DNA of 64,000 bases from Scylla paramamosain (taxonomy: Eukaryota > Arthropoda > Malacostraca > Decapoda > Portunidae): positions 678,501 to 742,500 of the forward strand of contig NW_026973701.1 of the NCBI RefSeq assembly GCF_035594125.1, given 5' to 3'. The position numbers and the translations under genes were made by a program. The notes under the pieces are model-generated. The model worked only from the letters and a program-made list of their open reading frames with translations. It did no database searches and had not been told where the DNA came from. Positions 1 through 11,743 of the stretch are shown here, one piece after another (within the stretch, counting starts at the first letter, position 1; every line of letters starts with the position of its first letter).

Positions 1-94
1 TTTCTATCATCAGTCACTTTTTTTTTTCATTCACGTTTTCCCTTTTCCTGCGCCACAGTTTTCCTGACACGGCCGTTATCGCGTCCACTGGAAA

Positions 95-445
95 GAGGGA
101 GGGAGGAGTGGGAGAGGAACAGGTGAGGGAAGAACGGGAGGGAAGGGAGGGAAGGACGGAGTCGAGGGAGGTAGGAGGAACGAGGGAACGAGGAAGGGAA
201 GGAGAGAGGGAGGGAGGAGGGGACAAAGAGAGAACGAGGGAGGTAGGAGGGAAAAAAGGAAGAAGGGAGGAAGGGACAAGGAGAGGACGAGGGAGGTAGG
301 AGGGAAGAAGGAGGGAGGGAGGGAGAAGGGGACGAAGAGGGGGTAGAGGGGACAAGGAATGGACGAGGGAGATAGGAGGGAAGAAGGAGGGAGGGAGGGA
401 GAAGGGGACGAAGAGGGGGTAGAGGGAGAAGCGGATGAGAGAGGT
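95..445. repeat. purine-rich degenerate minisatellite (GGGA-rich)
   Basis: G/A-only-like tract on the + strand. Two nearly identical blocks of about 65 bases begin near 288 and 362 (period about 74), each reading GACGAGGGAGRTAGGAGGG and ending GGGGGTAGAGG. A looser copy starts near 233. Open frames on both strands here are low-complexity translations. Confidence 0.85.
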
Positions 446-502
446 AGGAAAATACCCCTTGATGGCTTCGCTGATTCGTAAGCGCGACGTGTCCTCATAA
501 AA

Positions 503-531
503 GGCTTCACGCTTCACGCTTCACGCTTCAG
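503..531. repeat. (CTTCACG)n short tandem repeat
   Basis: About four head-to-tail copies of the 7-mer CTTCACG directly after the purine tract. Confidence 0.85.
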
Positions 532-1285
532 GTAGTAAAGCGAGGCTGCACCGAACACCTGAGCGAAACACCGGCCGGCCCCACCTGTGTGTTGCACTGG
601 CGAGGCAATCAAGGCGCCGCAGCATCTCTTGCAACATACACACACACGCAAACATTCTTGCTGCATTATCCCATCAGCATTACCACCCCTTAAGCCTACA
701 CCAGAACAAAAAAGAAAAAAAAAAGCCTCTCAACTTTTCTCCTGTTTGTCACTTACCCGTCTATTCCATGCCAGGGACAGGACCTTCCCCGTATTCAGAA
801 ACGCTTTGTTCTCTCACCACGACTATTTTCAAAGGCCACAGAGATGACTAGGCAGGTTCTCAAGATTGTTCCTCCCGTTAATAATGGGAAAACTTTGTTC
901 ACCTGTCACTAGCACCGTAAAAACACCCTCAAGACCTGTGAAGCTTTAAATATAGCAGACCCATTTAAAAGTGGTGTAGGTGCGGCGCAGAAGTATTGTG
1001 GAATATGGTTCTAAGCGCTACACGTACATGAGGTTGCAGCGAATACGTGAATCAGTACCGAAGGGCAATGAAGACACGAGTGAAACAGTAAACACCCTCG
1101 CGAGGCTTACGAGTGGGGTGGGCGTGGGGGGGAGGTCAAAGTGTAATTAATACTGAAGCGGGAACCATCATGATTGTTTTTACCCACTCAGTAATCACCG
1201 AGACTTCATTAATAAAATAACACCAGGGGGCTGCTTCACCAACATTAATCCTGTTACCCGCCACCTGTCTTACGCGCACTGATTA
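532..1285. other. no gene recognised
   Basis: Unique-looking sequence without a convincing ORF, RNA gene or transposon relic. Contains only a short (CA) run near 640. Confidence 0.6.
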
Positions 1286-1480
1286 ACTGGGAGGGGGGGC
1301 GTCGGAACAAGGGAGGGGGCGTGGGAACATGGAATCGGGGCATGGGAGATAGTGGAGACACGGGAGAGGGCGTAGGAACATGAAAGAGAGGGAAGAAACA
1401 ATGGGAGAGGGGTGTGAGAACATGGGAGGAGGCGTGGGAACGAGAGAGGAGGAGTGGGATCATGGGAGGCACCGCAGGAT
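1285..1480. repeat. degenerate G-rich minisatellite
   Basis: Imperfect units of about 20 bases around GTGGGAACATGGAAGG-like sequence recur from 1289 to 1480 with many substitutions. Confidence 0.7.
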
Positions 1481-1630
1481 GACACTGGAAGATGAGCCAT
1501 GTGGGAGATCGCAAGGAAAGAGAGAGAAACAGGAAGGACACATGAAGGAAGGATACACAAAGAAACAGAGAGAAACGGGAGGAAGAAATCATGAAGGAGG
1601 TGAACAGGAAAACAGATAAGCAAGCAGGAA

Positions 1631-2295
<665 letters not shown>

Positions 2296-2374
2296 CATGT
2301 TATGTGTATGATAAGGTCACGGAGGCTGTGGAAGTGTCCTTAGGGAATACGGTGCTTGGGTCAGGTTACGGTAG

Positions 2375-2412
<38 letters not shown>
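2296..2412 (+). repeat. dispersed short repeat with (CA)n tail, copy 1
   Basis: About 80 bases (GTATGATAAGG.. GTGGAAGTGTCCTTAGGGAA.. GTGCTTGGGTC) followed immediately by (CA)n. A second copy with the same order and the same tail lies at 3054-3192. The shared 3' (CA)n suggests a short retroelement end or duplication of a microsatellite with its flank; family unknown. Confidence 0.7.
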
Positions 2413-2416
<4 letters not shown>

Positions 2417-2585
2417 GCAGGCAAGGCACAAGTAAAAGAGAGCCTGATTGGAGTGACACGAGACTCCGGCGTCATGGCGGCTGTGGGCGGAGCCTCAGAT
2501 GACAACAAGGATGTCTGCCTCTCTTCCTTACGTGTTATTTGGGCTTATTTTGGAGCTAAGTTACCTATTTCTCGATTCATTTTAC

Positions 2586-3007
<422 letters not shown>

Positions 3008-3053
3008 TATTTACTTTTTATTTTTTCGTGGCAGGCCTAATGAGTACTGTACT

Positions 3054-3126
3054 GTGTTATGTATATGATAAGATAGGTTGTGGAAGTGTCCTTAGGGAAT
3101 ATAGTGCTTGGGTCCGCTTACGGTAC

Positions 3127-3192
<66 letters not shown>
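3054..3192 (+). repeat. dispersed short repeat with (CA)n tail, copy 2
   Basis: Second copy of the unit at 2296, diverged by scattered substitutions, ending in a 65-bp (CA)n run. Confidence 0.7.
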
Positions 3193-3194
<2 letters not shown>

Positions 3195-3339
3195 GAATGC
3201 AAAAAAACACTTTAAAAAATTACAATCAGAAGTTAGGTAACAGTTGAAATAAAGAAATAAAAAATCACAAAATATCAACTTTTCGAGTTTTTAACAGGCC
3301 CAGAAAATGCTGTAAAAGTCCACATATTTAGTGTAAGTG

Positions 3340-3570
3340 TCTGGGTTAGTGGGTGGATGAGTGGAAGGAGGGTTGGGTGGGTGGATGGGTCTGTAAGGAG
3401 TGTGTGGTGGGTGTGTGGGTGGGTGGATCTGGTGTAGTGGGTGGATGGATGGGTGGGCTGGTATAGGTGGGTGGACTGGTGGATGTGTTTGGGTGTGTGT
3501 GGGTGGACTGGTGGGCTATTGGGGGTGGGTGTGTGGGTGGGTGTGCGTAAGTTTGTGGATAGATGGATGA
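3340..3570 (+). repeat. GGTGGATG-type minisatellite, copy A
   Basis: G/T-rich region built from GTGGGTGGAT and related units, including GTGGGTGGATCTGGTGTAGT. The same arrangement recurs at 5166-5365, so the block was duplicated about 1.8 kb apart. Confidence 0.75.
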
Positions 3571-3903
3571 AAATAAGATCATTGTTAAGGTCCTTTGAAA
3601 TAATTTATGAATCGTTCTCTGTGGCTATCAAGAGTATGTCATGACCTGCTGTCTTGCGCGTTTCCAGTGATGTGTTTTGTTATCAGTCGTGTCAGCAGAT
3701 GTACCTGACCTGACCTAACCTATCACTGCCGGTAGAACCAAGTGGAAATGTTTGCCACACTTTTTAATTCATTCTTCATTCCATCTGTTATAATGAACAC
3801 ACACACATACATTAATTAAAACACCATGTTTTGCTTCTTTCTCTCCTTTCTTCCTTTTTTTCATTTTTATTTATTTTTCATTTATTTCTGTCTATTTATT
3901 TAT

Positions 3904-3942
3904 CTACTACTACTATTACGACAACAACTTCTACTACTATAG

Positions 3943-3975
<33 letters not shown>

Positions 3976-4058
3976 TTACTACTACTACTACTACTACTAC
4001 TACCACTACTACTACTACTTCTACTACTTCTATTGCTGCTATTACTTCTATTCTACTG

Positions 4059-4090
<32 letters not shown>
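3904..4090. repeat. (ACT)n microsatellite
   Basis: Long imperfect run of CTA/ACT triplets with a few ATT, ACA and GCT interruptions. Confidence 0.95.
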
Positions 4091-4092
<2 letters not shown>

Positions 4093-4296
4093 AAGGAGAC
4101 CATGTAGCCAGCTGTCATTCATTATATACTGACACAACATGCTCTCCTTAACAGGTGATCTTGCAACCTCAGGGAAAACAACATGCAGCAAGTGAGTTGG
4201 AATGGCTAGAACCAGAGGATGGGGGTGTGCGTCCAGGGAGTTGAGGAGTGCCACTGCTTCAACTGATGTGTGGGGCCTTGAGGCAGAGGGTCCACC

Positions 4297-4300
<4 letters not shown>

Positions 4301-4327
<27 letters not shown>
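4301..4327. repeat. (GT)n microsatellite
   Basis: Pure GT run just before the 50-bp VNTR. Confidence 0.95.
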
Positions 4328-4329
<2 letters not shown>

Positions 4330-4368
4330 AATGTTTCCCTACTTGTGGTGAATGGTAAGGAAAAAGAG

Positions 4369-4540
4369 TGTGTGGTGGTGTGTGGTGTGGCCTTGCTTGT
4401 GGCAGATGCATTGGGGAGTGTGTGGTGGTGTGTGGTGTGGCCTTGCTTGTGGCAGATGCATTGGGGAGTGTGTGGTGGTGTGTGGTGTGGCCTTGCTTGT
4501 GGCAGATGCATTGGGGAGTGTGTGGTGGTGTGTGGTGCAT
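4369..4540 (+). repeat. 50-bp VNTR, about 3.4 copies
   Basis: Perfect tandem units starting TGTGGTGGTG at 4371, 4421, 4471 and 4521, each containing GGCCTTGCTTGTGGCAGATG. The absence of differences between copies implies recent expansion. Confidence 0.95.
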
Positions 4541-4598
4541 GACCCTCACTTCTGGTTGATGCCCTGCAGAGGAAATATAATCAGCATAGCATTTATTG

Positions 4599-4600
<2 letters not shown>

Positions 4601-4673
<73 letters not shown>

Positions 4674-5092
4674 AGCGCGTGCATGTGCGTGTGCTTGCGT
4701 GAGTGCGTGTGCGTGCTTGGGCGTGAAAGTACGTGTGCGTGGGCGTGAGAGTGCGTGGGTGTGAGACTGCGTGTGTGTGAGAGTGCATGAGTGCGTGTGC
4801 GTGCGTGGGCGTGAGCGTGTGTGGGCGTGAGAGTGCGTGGGCGTGCGTGTGAGTGAGGGTGCGTGTGCGTGAGAGTGCGTGGGCGTGAGAGTGCGTGTAC
4901 GTGCGTGGGCGTAAGAGAGTGTGTGTGTGCGTGGGCATGAGTGCGTGTGCGTGTGCGTGGGCGTTAGTGCGTGTGCGTAGGTGTGCGTCAGAGTTTGCGT
5001 GCGTGGGCGTAAGTGCGAGGGCGTGCGTGTGCGTGAGAGTGCGTGTGCGTGCGTGGGCGTGAGAGTGCGTGTGTGTGAGAGTGCGTGGGCGT
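4601..5092. repeat. (GT)n grading into a GTGCGTGGGCGTGA minisatellite
   Basis: Pure (GT)n to about 4664, then about 430 bp of units mixing GTGCGTG, GGGCGTGA and GAGAGTGCGT. It gives a 189-codon His/Thr frame on the - strand, which is a repeat artefact. Confidence 0.93.
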
Positions 5093-5165
5093 ATTGTTGA
5101 ATTAGTAGCGGGTACATCATAACATTTGAAGCCTCAGTAATAATAAGAATATTTTCAAACAACTC

Positions 5166-5365
5166 ACTGATGGAAGATTGGGTGGGTGTGTCTGTAGGGA
5201 GTGTGTGGTGGGTGGGTGGGTGGATCTGGTGTAGTGGGTGGTGGATGGGTGGGCTGGTGGAGGTGGATGGGTGGGTGGATGTGTTTGGGTGGGTGTGGCT
5301 GGATTGGTGGACTATTGGGGGTGGCTGTGTGGGTGGGTGTCAGTTTGTGGACAGGTGGAGGAAAA
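5166..5365 (+). repeat. GGTGGATG-type minisatellite, copy B
   Basis: Diverged duplicate of 3340-3570 with the same internal order (GGGAGTGTGTGGTGGGTGGG, then GGATCTGGTGTAGTGGGTGG, then GTGGATGTGTTTGGGTG). Confidence 0.75.
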
Positions 5366-5517
5366 GAACATTATTGTTTGTATCATTTTAATTTGTACCA
5401 ACAAATTCAATACATACATACATACATAAATAAACAAATAAATAAATAAATAGTTAGATAAATTAATAAATAAATAATCAAATGTAATCCAATAACTACT
5501 TTTCATTAACTTGTAGA

Positions 5518-5582
<65 letters not shown>
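5518..5582. repeat. (AAT)n microsatellite
   Basis: About 21 uninterrupted AAT triplets. Confidence 0.97.
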
Positions 5583-5583
<1 letters not shown>

Positions 5584-6600
5584 CTCGTAATCGTAATAGT
5601 AATTTCCTCTATAATTCGTACAATTACAAAGACAATTACACCACAAAGCTGGCAAGGCGAGTTATTTAATTACACTTACGACAGATTACACAACAAGTAA
5701 TATCCAAGTCAGTCTTTTTGTCAGTCTTCAACAGCTTTCGTCACTGCAACCTTCCAAGCTGCTTAAAAATAATGTATATAATTCACAACACTTGTAATCT
5801 CTTCAACACCCACACCTGCTCTGTTTTAAAGGGCTCTACTTGAGGTTTAAGGCTCCACTGGCAGACACACAACATTTATACTGTATTTGCAGAGGAACCA
5901 ATAAAAATACAATATTTCCTACAGTATACGTTAATAAAGGTGTGTGTGTGTGTGTGTGTGTGTTGAGGGAGACGTAATTTTTTTTTTTTTCGTTATATAT
6001 ATGTTGTCATAGATTAAGTTTGTGTAATTTACGTAATATCAACGCCAATAAATAATTAAAGTCGATTCATATAACAGTAAATGTTAACACTATCGTAAAA
6101 TTATTATAAGTTATTAATAGTTAGATCAATTCAGTTTTTCTTTAGTTAGCGTTAAAATATCACGTTTTCTCTAATACTTCAGTTTCCTAGATGGCCGCCG
6201 CTCACTCCTTGGAAATCATGGGGTCGAAAGTCTTCTAAATATACATGTTAATAGCGACCATATTGTCCTTATCTATATAGTGTTTTTGTTTTTTTCCGCT
6301 TTTCTTGAACTTCTTGCACTAAAAACTGATAATTAATAGTACAAAACACCACGAAATAATAGATAAAATAGAAGAGATGCTTGCATTATCCTAAAAACTG
6401 TTTAAAATAGTATTGGAAGATTAATTTAATTATTTTTTTAAAGTCTGAGTAAAAATTTTTTGTTTTCTCTAATGCAAGACAGCCGCCGTTCTCTTTTATT
6501 TCCCTTAATTAAAAACAGTAGGGTCGAAAATTCTGCAAATTCCATAAGTCATTATGCTATTATTATTATTTTGTTGAAATTATTTTTGTTTCCCACAGAT
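5583..6600. other. AT-rich DNA without gene; weak internal duplication
   Basis: No ORF of note and one short (GT) run at 5940. Segments 6166-6245 and 6459-6540 resemble each other (GTTTTCTCTAAT, GCCGCCG, AGGGTCGAAA), suggesting an old duplication about 290 bp apart. Confidence 0.5.
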
Positions 6601-6842
6601 GTTCCACTTACATTACTTATGTATCTGTGTGTATGTATGTATGTATGTGTGTATGTGTGCGTATGTATGTATGTATGTATGCGTGCGTATGTACGTGTAT
6701 GTACATGTATGTGTATATGTATGTATGTATGCTTAAATGTATATGTAAATATATGTATGTGTGTATGTGTGTGTACGAGTATATGTATACTTGTGTGTGT
6801 GTGTGTGTGAGTGTGTGTGTGCGTGTGTGTGTGTGTGTGATT
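6600..6842. repeat. (ATGT)n/(GT)n mixed microsatellite
   Basis: Imperfect ATGT and GTGT units over about 240 bp. Frames rich in Cys/Val/Tyr/Met are repeat translations. Confidence 0.93.
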
Positions 6843-7011
6843 ATGTATGTTTTTGAAAAGGACGATTGACATGAAAGCGTGAGTGCTCTCTGTGTGACAA
6901 TGGCTCAACTCAAGCAAGTGTGCACGAGCTGCGGCTCAACACAATTTGATACAAAATGAAAATGTTACAGTAATTTTTGTATTAATATTATAAACCAATA
7001 AACATTACTTA

Positions 7012-7904
<893 letters not shown>

Positions 7905-8035
7905 CTCCTCCTTAAAAGAACATGAGAACTTAAGAAAATAAGGAAAGTTGTAAGAAGCCATCAGGTCTGCACGTGGCGGTCCCTGTACGAAACACACCTA
8001 CCTATTTCCACCTATCGTCCCCATCCAATCCAACC
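7905..8035 (-). mobile_element. LINE 3'-end fragment
   Basis: The stretch from AAAAGAACATGAGAAC to CCACCTATCGTCCCCATCC closely matches 40235-40325, the 3' end of the - strand LINE relic there (shared: AAGAAGCCA.CAGG, ACACGTGGC-like, ACCTACCTATTTCCACCTAT). This is a 5'-truncated copy with no coding part left. Confidence 0.7.
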
Positions 8036-8201
8036 CTTCAGACTGCCGCTTTATTGCTGACAGGCCAGTTCCAGAGTCACCCTTTTTCCTCTTGCTGGCT
8101 AACCAACAAAAGTGCTTTAGCCGTCATCAGGTTCCACAATCAACTTTGCACACTGCTTGTCGTTTGGGGGAGTACCGAAAATTTGAACTGGTAAGGCAAA
8201 A

Positions 8202-8323
8202 GGGTCAATTCCACAGTCTTTTCGTAAGCTATCAACCAAAAACGCTTCCTAAGTTGGTAAGCTCCCAAACAAATAAGAGGAGTGTTTCGTTTGAATAGCT
8301 TACGAAGAGACTAAAACTGACCC
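8202..8323. repeat. 122-bp foldback palindrome
   Basis: Left arm GGGTCAATTCC..TTTTCGTAAGCTAT and right arm ..AATAGCTTACGAAGAGACT..AACTGACCC are imperfect reverse complements of about 50 bases each around a short centre. It looks like a foldback/MITE-like element. It ends 141 bp before the Polinton. No clear target duplication was seen. Confidence 0.6.
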
Positions 8324-8458
8324 GGTATATTCACTCGTAGTCTCGTCTGTCCTCGTCATATATATAGAGAGTCACGGCATGTCCATTTAAGCAAATCCTG
8401 ACCCCGCTTCTTGATGGTGATAGTGCACTGAAGAAGTAAGTTGACATACGCAGGGCAC

Positions 8459-8464
8459 AGTAAG
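8459..8464 (+). repeat. target-site duplication, left (AGTAAG)
   Basis: Six bases AGTAAG directly before the Polinton terminus, identical to 24490-24495. Polintons typically make 6-bp duplications. Confidence 0.93.
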
Positions 8465-8475
8465 AGTAGTTGGGA

Positions 8476-8582
8476 AATTGCCATGGGGGTCGCCCCCCTA
8501 AAAAGGCTTGCCACTGAGGTCCCCATTGCATGGGGACCTCAGTGGCAAGCCTTTTTAGGGGGGCTCGACCCCCATGGCAATT
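8476..8582. repeat. subterminal hairpin of the left end
   Basis: A 107-bp palindrome starting 11 bases inside the terminus. Arms 8476-8526 and 8530-8582 pair perfectly apart from a 2-nt bulge in the right arm, with the 3-nt loop TGC at 8527-8529. An identical copy sits at the other end. It may be part of the replication origin or terminus recognition site (inference). Confidence 0.93.
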
Positions 8583-8713
8583 ACCCGGAGTGGCAATCCA
8601 TTTCAGGATGGAGACCCTGACTGTAAATAGAGTGTTGGGGGATGGGAGAGGGAGGGAGGGGGGGGGGGAGGGAGGGGGGGGAGGGGGGGGGAGGGGGATC
8701 CCACCCCCACCCC

Positions 8714-9500
8714 AGGAGCGACTCTGATGGCATGCCATATTGTGAGTGTGGGGCTGATCAAGTTGCAATGGGGAAACCTGACAGCAATTTTCCGTAGACT
8801 TCAGTGGCAGTCCATGTCAGGATGGAGACCCAGGCTTGGGAAAGGGAGGATGGCGATTCACGACGGCAACACCAAGGGGTGGGGGGGGAGGGAGGGGGGA
8901 GGGACGGTGACGGCGACACTGACGGAGAGGTGGGGGGCGTGCGTCCTTATCCTTCGGCGACGATGGAATGACTAAATGAATCAATGATGGTGGGTGGAAA
9001 ATAATTGAGTGAAAGGAGGGGGGAGGGTGTGGACTGGCGGCCAGACGTGGAAGTCGCCACACACACGCGTGGCTAGGGGACTGTGACGGCAATGCCGTGT
9101 AGGTCGCCCTTTCACGTCCCCCCCCCCACCCCCAACCCACCCACCCAGGGGCGACTCTGACGGCAAGCCATATTGCGATGGTGATCCTGATAGCAATTTT
9201 CCATAGATCCATGCTTGGGAAGGGGGGGGTGATTCACGACGGCAAACACCAAGGGGGGGGGAGGGAGGGGGGGAGGGACGGTGACGGCGACACTGACGGA
9301 GAGGTGAGGGGGCGTGCGTCCTTATGCTTCGGCGACGATGGAATGACTAATGAATCAATGATGGTGGGCGGAAAATAATTGAGTGAAAAGGGGGTGGAGG
9401 GGGGGGAAGAGAGGTGATGGGGGGGGGGGGGGGCTGGCGGCCAGACGTGGCAGCCGCCCGCCACACACGCGTGATTAGGGGGACTCTGACGGCGCTTGCC
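8714..9500 (+). repeat. two diverged tandem units inside the left TIR
   Basis: Unit 1 (about 8714-9145) and unit 2 (about 9146-9500) share in order: GCGACTCTGAYGGCAWGCC, AGCAATTTTCCRTAGA, GATTCACGACGGCAA, a G-run block, GACGGTGACGGCGACACTGA, GTGCGTCCTTATSCTTCGGC, GGCGGCCAGACGTGG and ACACGCGTG. The TIR therefore grew by internal duplication; the same two units occur in the right TIR. Confidence 0.85.
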
Positions 9501-9567
9501 ATAGAAGTCGCCCTTTCCCTTTCATTCACGGAATCCTGGAGGGTGGGATGACCGAGTGTTGCCATCA

Positions 9568-9796
9568 CGCGTTCCCTCCGACATCTCAATACATCCCCTA
9601 TGGTCAAGGTCGTCGCGACTGCCGCACGAGATCCCGTTACCTGTCCATCCTTTTTACCTGGAGAAAGCGTCTGTGACGGCCAGGGCGGAGCGGCGGCCTC
9701 TTCCACTTTCACCGACCACCAGCGGCATGGCTGACGTAATACTTATGTCGGATGGCGGTCTTATTACTATCATTATTATTATTATTATTATTAATA

Positions 9797-9827
<31 letters not shown>

Positions 9828-9930
9828 TATTATTATTATTATAGCCGACACGTGCTCCCTCCGATATCTCAGTACATTCCCCTATGGTCAAGGTCGTCGC
9901 GACTATCCACGCCGTACCGCCATAATCTCC
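9568..9930 (+). repeat. direct repeat spanning the inner edge of the left TIR
   Basis: The segment around 9570-9622 (CTCCGACATCTCAATACATC, CCCTATGGTCAAGGTCGTCG) recurs at about 9856-9905 (CTCCGATATCTCAGTACATT, CCCTATGGTCAAGGTCGTCG), about 290 bp apart. The first copy is in the TIR, the second just outside it beside the leftmost gene. Confidence 0.85.
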
Positions 9931-9942
9931 AGTCTGCCGACG

Positions 9943-9978
9943 TATATATGTCATGAAAAGGTAAAGTTTAAAGTCAGT
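9943..9978 (+). promoter_or_regulatory. candidate TATA/TCAGT core promoter of the minor-capsid gene
   Basis: TATATA at 9943-9948 lies 31 bases upstream of TCAGT at 9974-9978, the arthropod initiator consensus, giving a predicted start about 30 bases before the ATG at 10005. Motifs and spacing are seen; promoter function is inferred. Confidence 0.6.
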
Positions 9979-10004
9979 CTGTTAGTTGACAGGGTTTAAA
10001 AAAC

Positions 10005-10931
10005 ATGTCATTGAGAGATAGTGACGATATATACGTATACCTATCTTCTCTTGCAGGTGGTAGGTCATTTCCCAACAACACAACAACAGAATTTGAAAAC
10101 AGAATCTTACCCATTCATTTAGACACCGGCAGGGATTATGAAGTCGGCCTGTGTAATATTTTATTCCCTAAATATTTCTACTGCATTGCGGAAGGGGATC
10201 CAAATTCCAGTATATCGTTCTATGGTCGGGTTAAGCAGTCAGACTTTGATATGTATGAATATAATATGTATACCTATCTACCGGAAAGGAATATCATCTC
10301 CAATTTTACCGATAAGAACATACCGGCCATAACTAAGGCAATTAATGGACAGATAGTGAGAGAACTTCAAGCAATCTTGAATGACTCCTTTAAGATCTAT
10401 TTCCCTTACTCGGATATCATTTATTATGACCGCGACTTGGAGCGGGTCGTTGTGAATAACGCGATTGTCCCTCCTAATGACGATCGTATTTACAGTGATA
10501 TAAGTATAAAATTTGCATCGCATATAGCTCACATTCTGGGTTTCAATCCAAATTTTCGCTACACCGTCTACTTTCAAAGATCTGGCGACGGCATTTCATC
10601 TTCCGACGCCAGCGAAGCTTCCTCCTCATCACCCATAAAATTATTCGCTCAATACGTACCGCGAGCTGATGCAGGGACGGATTATATGTACGTTTATACC
10701 GACATCATTTCCCCCTCGCGATTTGGCAACCAACTAGTTAATATATTAGACGTCATACCACTCCCCGGCGACAGCACCAGTAAAGGTGCGAATTCAATTA
10801 CGTATAAACCACTTTCTGCATCAACTATAGAGAGTGTGGCCATCAAAATTGCTAATCAAAGAGGCAAACCTATTCAGTTTGAAGATGGGGAAAACAGTGT
10901 TACTTGCGTGTTACATATAAGACCACGTTAA
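10005..10931 (+). CDS. Polinton minor capsid (penton-like) protein candidate
   Basis: 308 residues in one exon. The N-terminus has the pattern of a widespread Polinton protein family: a short beta-strand start (DDIYVYLSSL), then FPNNTTTEFENRI, then the signature YEVGLCNILFPKYFY at about residues 45-59, in which Trp/Tyr-Glu-Val-Gly-Leu is most conserved. Proteins of this type and length are usually the single jelly-roll minor capsid protein forming vertices; I infer that role from family resemblance and length, not from structure. A low-complexity Ser stretch lies at about 196-211. The ATG has A at -3 and a TATA/initiator pair upstream. It is the leftmost gene, separated from the other capsid gene by about 9 kb. 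It could instead be another virion protein of the same class. Confidence 0.65.
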   Translation: MSLRDSDDIYVYLSSLAGGRSFPNNTTTEFENRILPIHLDTGRDYEVGLCNILFPKYFYCIAEGDPNSSISFYGRVKQSDFDMYEYNMYTYLPERNIISNFTDKNIPAITKAINGQIVRELQAILNDSFKIYFPYSDIIYYDRDLERVVVNNAIVPPNDDRIYSDISIKFASHIAHILGFNPNFRYTVYFQRSGDGISSSDASEASSSSPIKLFAQYVPRADAGTDYMYVYTDIISPSRFGNQLVNILDVIPLPGDSTSKGANSITYKPLSASTIESVAIKIANQRGKPIQFEDGENSVTCVLHIRPR

Positions 10932-11142
10932 CTTTGCGTCTCGGACGTAAAATTTTGAAGAGAATCGATCAAGGTGGGGTAATGGGTGGAGTGGAGGATA
11001 ATGAAACAGGCAGGTGTTGCCTACTTCCGAGTCAAGGCACGCGCCTCGCGACCATCTGCGCGGGAAGCTTCAGTGTTTCCCCGCGCGGCATGGCGGCCGG
11101 GACAAAGTGTTGACAATGTTATAGAAAAAAAAAGAAAAGAAA
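10932..11142 (+). promoter_or_regulatory. spacer upstream of polymerase with initiator-like TCAGT
   Basis: GC-rich spacer with TCAGT at 11070-11074, about 70 bases before the polymerase start, without a TATA box at the expected distance. It may contain the polymerase transcription start; no other feature seen. Confidence 0.35.
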
Positions 11143-11698
11143 ATGGGTGTTCACTGTGGAACAGCAGAGGCGCGGATTTTATGTGAAGTGTGTGGGAGAT
11201 GGCGCACTAATCCATCCTGCCCCTCATGTGTGGAAGACCAGTGTGATTTATGCGAGCGGTGTGGACTTCTGTTTCCACATCCACCGCCAGAACACACCTG
11301 CGAAGTTGGCAATCCTGCTTCTTCTGGTAAGCATTATTACTTATTTTGGCGGGAATGTATAATAATAAAGATGAAATGACTGTCAATCTTTACAAGTTTG
11401 AGCTCTGAGCACATCTTCCTGTACAGGCTCACACTCGATTGAGGTTGAGCAGAACGCCGGCGTAGAAGGCCCACGTCGGCGGACGTCACAAGGCGACATC
11501 CCACGCGGAGGCGGGGGAAGAGGTGAGAAAAAAAAAAATACTACAAATAATAAAGCAATAAATACGGTGCCACCGCCACTACTAATATTCTTTTTTTAAG
11601 ACTCGCCACGGCCGGGACCGAGTGGATTATCGGGGAACGTATTCAATTCTTCCGAGACTTCAAGTCCTTCACTACCTACACAAGGTAAATATCAATTC

Positions 11699-11743
<45 letters not shown>

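Larger units (their letters stand above)
8465..9825 (+). repeat. left terminal inverted repeat of the Polinton
   Basis: About 1.36 kb matching 23130-24489 in reverse complement. Differences seen are mainly in G-run lengths and one ATT triplet. The repeat holds a terminal hairpin (8476-8582), long G-runs, two related internal units (8714-9145 and 9146-9500) and ends in (ATT)n. Frames crossing it are not convincing genes. Confidence 0.95.

Noticed and set aside
4593..5162. 189-codon His/Thr-rich - strand frame
   Set aside because: Translation of the GTGCGTGGGCGTGA minisatellite.
9556..9999. 147-codon frame inside and beyond the left TIR
   Set aside because: It runs through the (ATT)n tract as poly-Ile, includes a duplicated noncoding block, and the same sequence in the right TIR is in another context; no domain seen.
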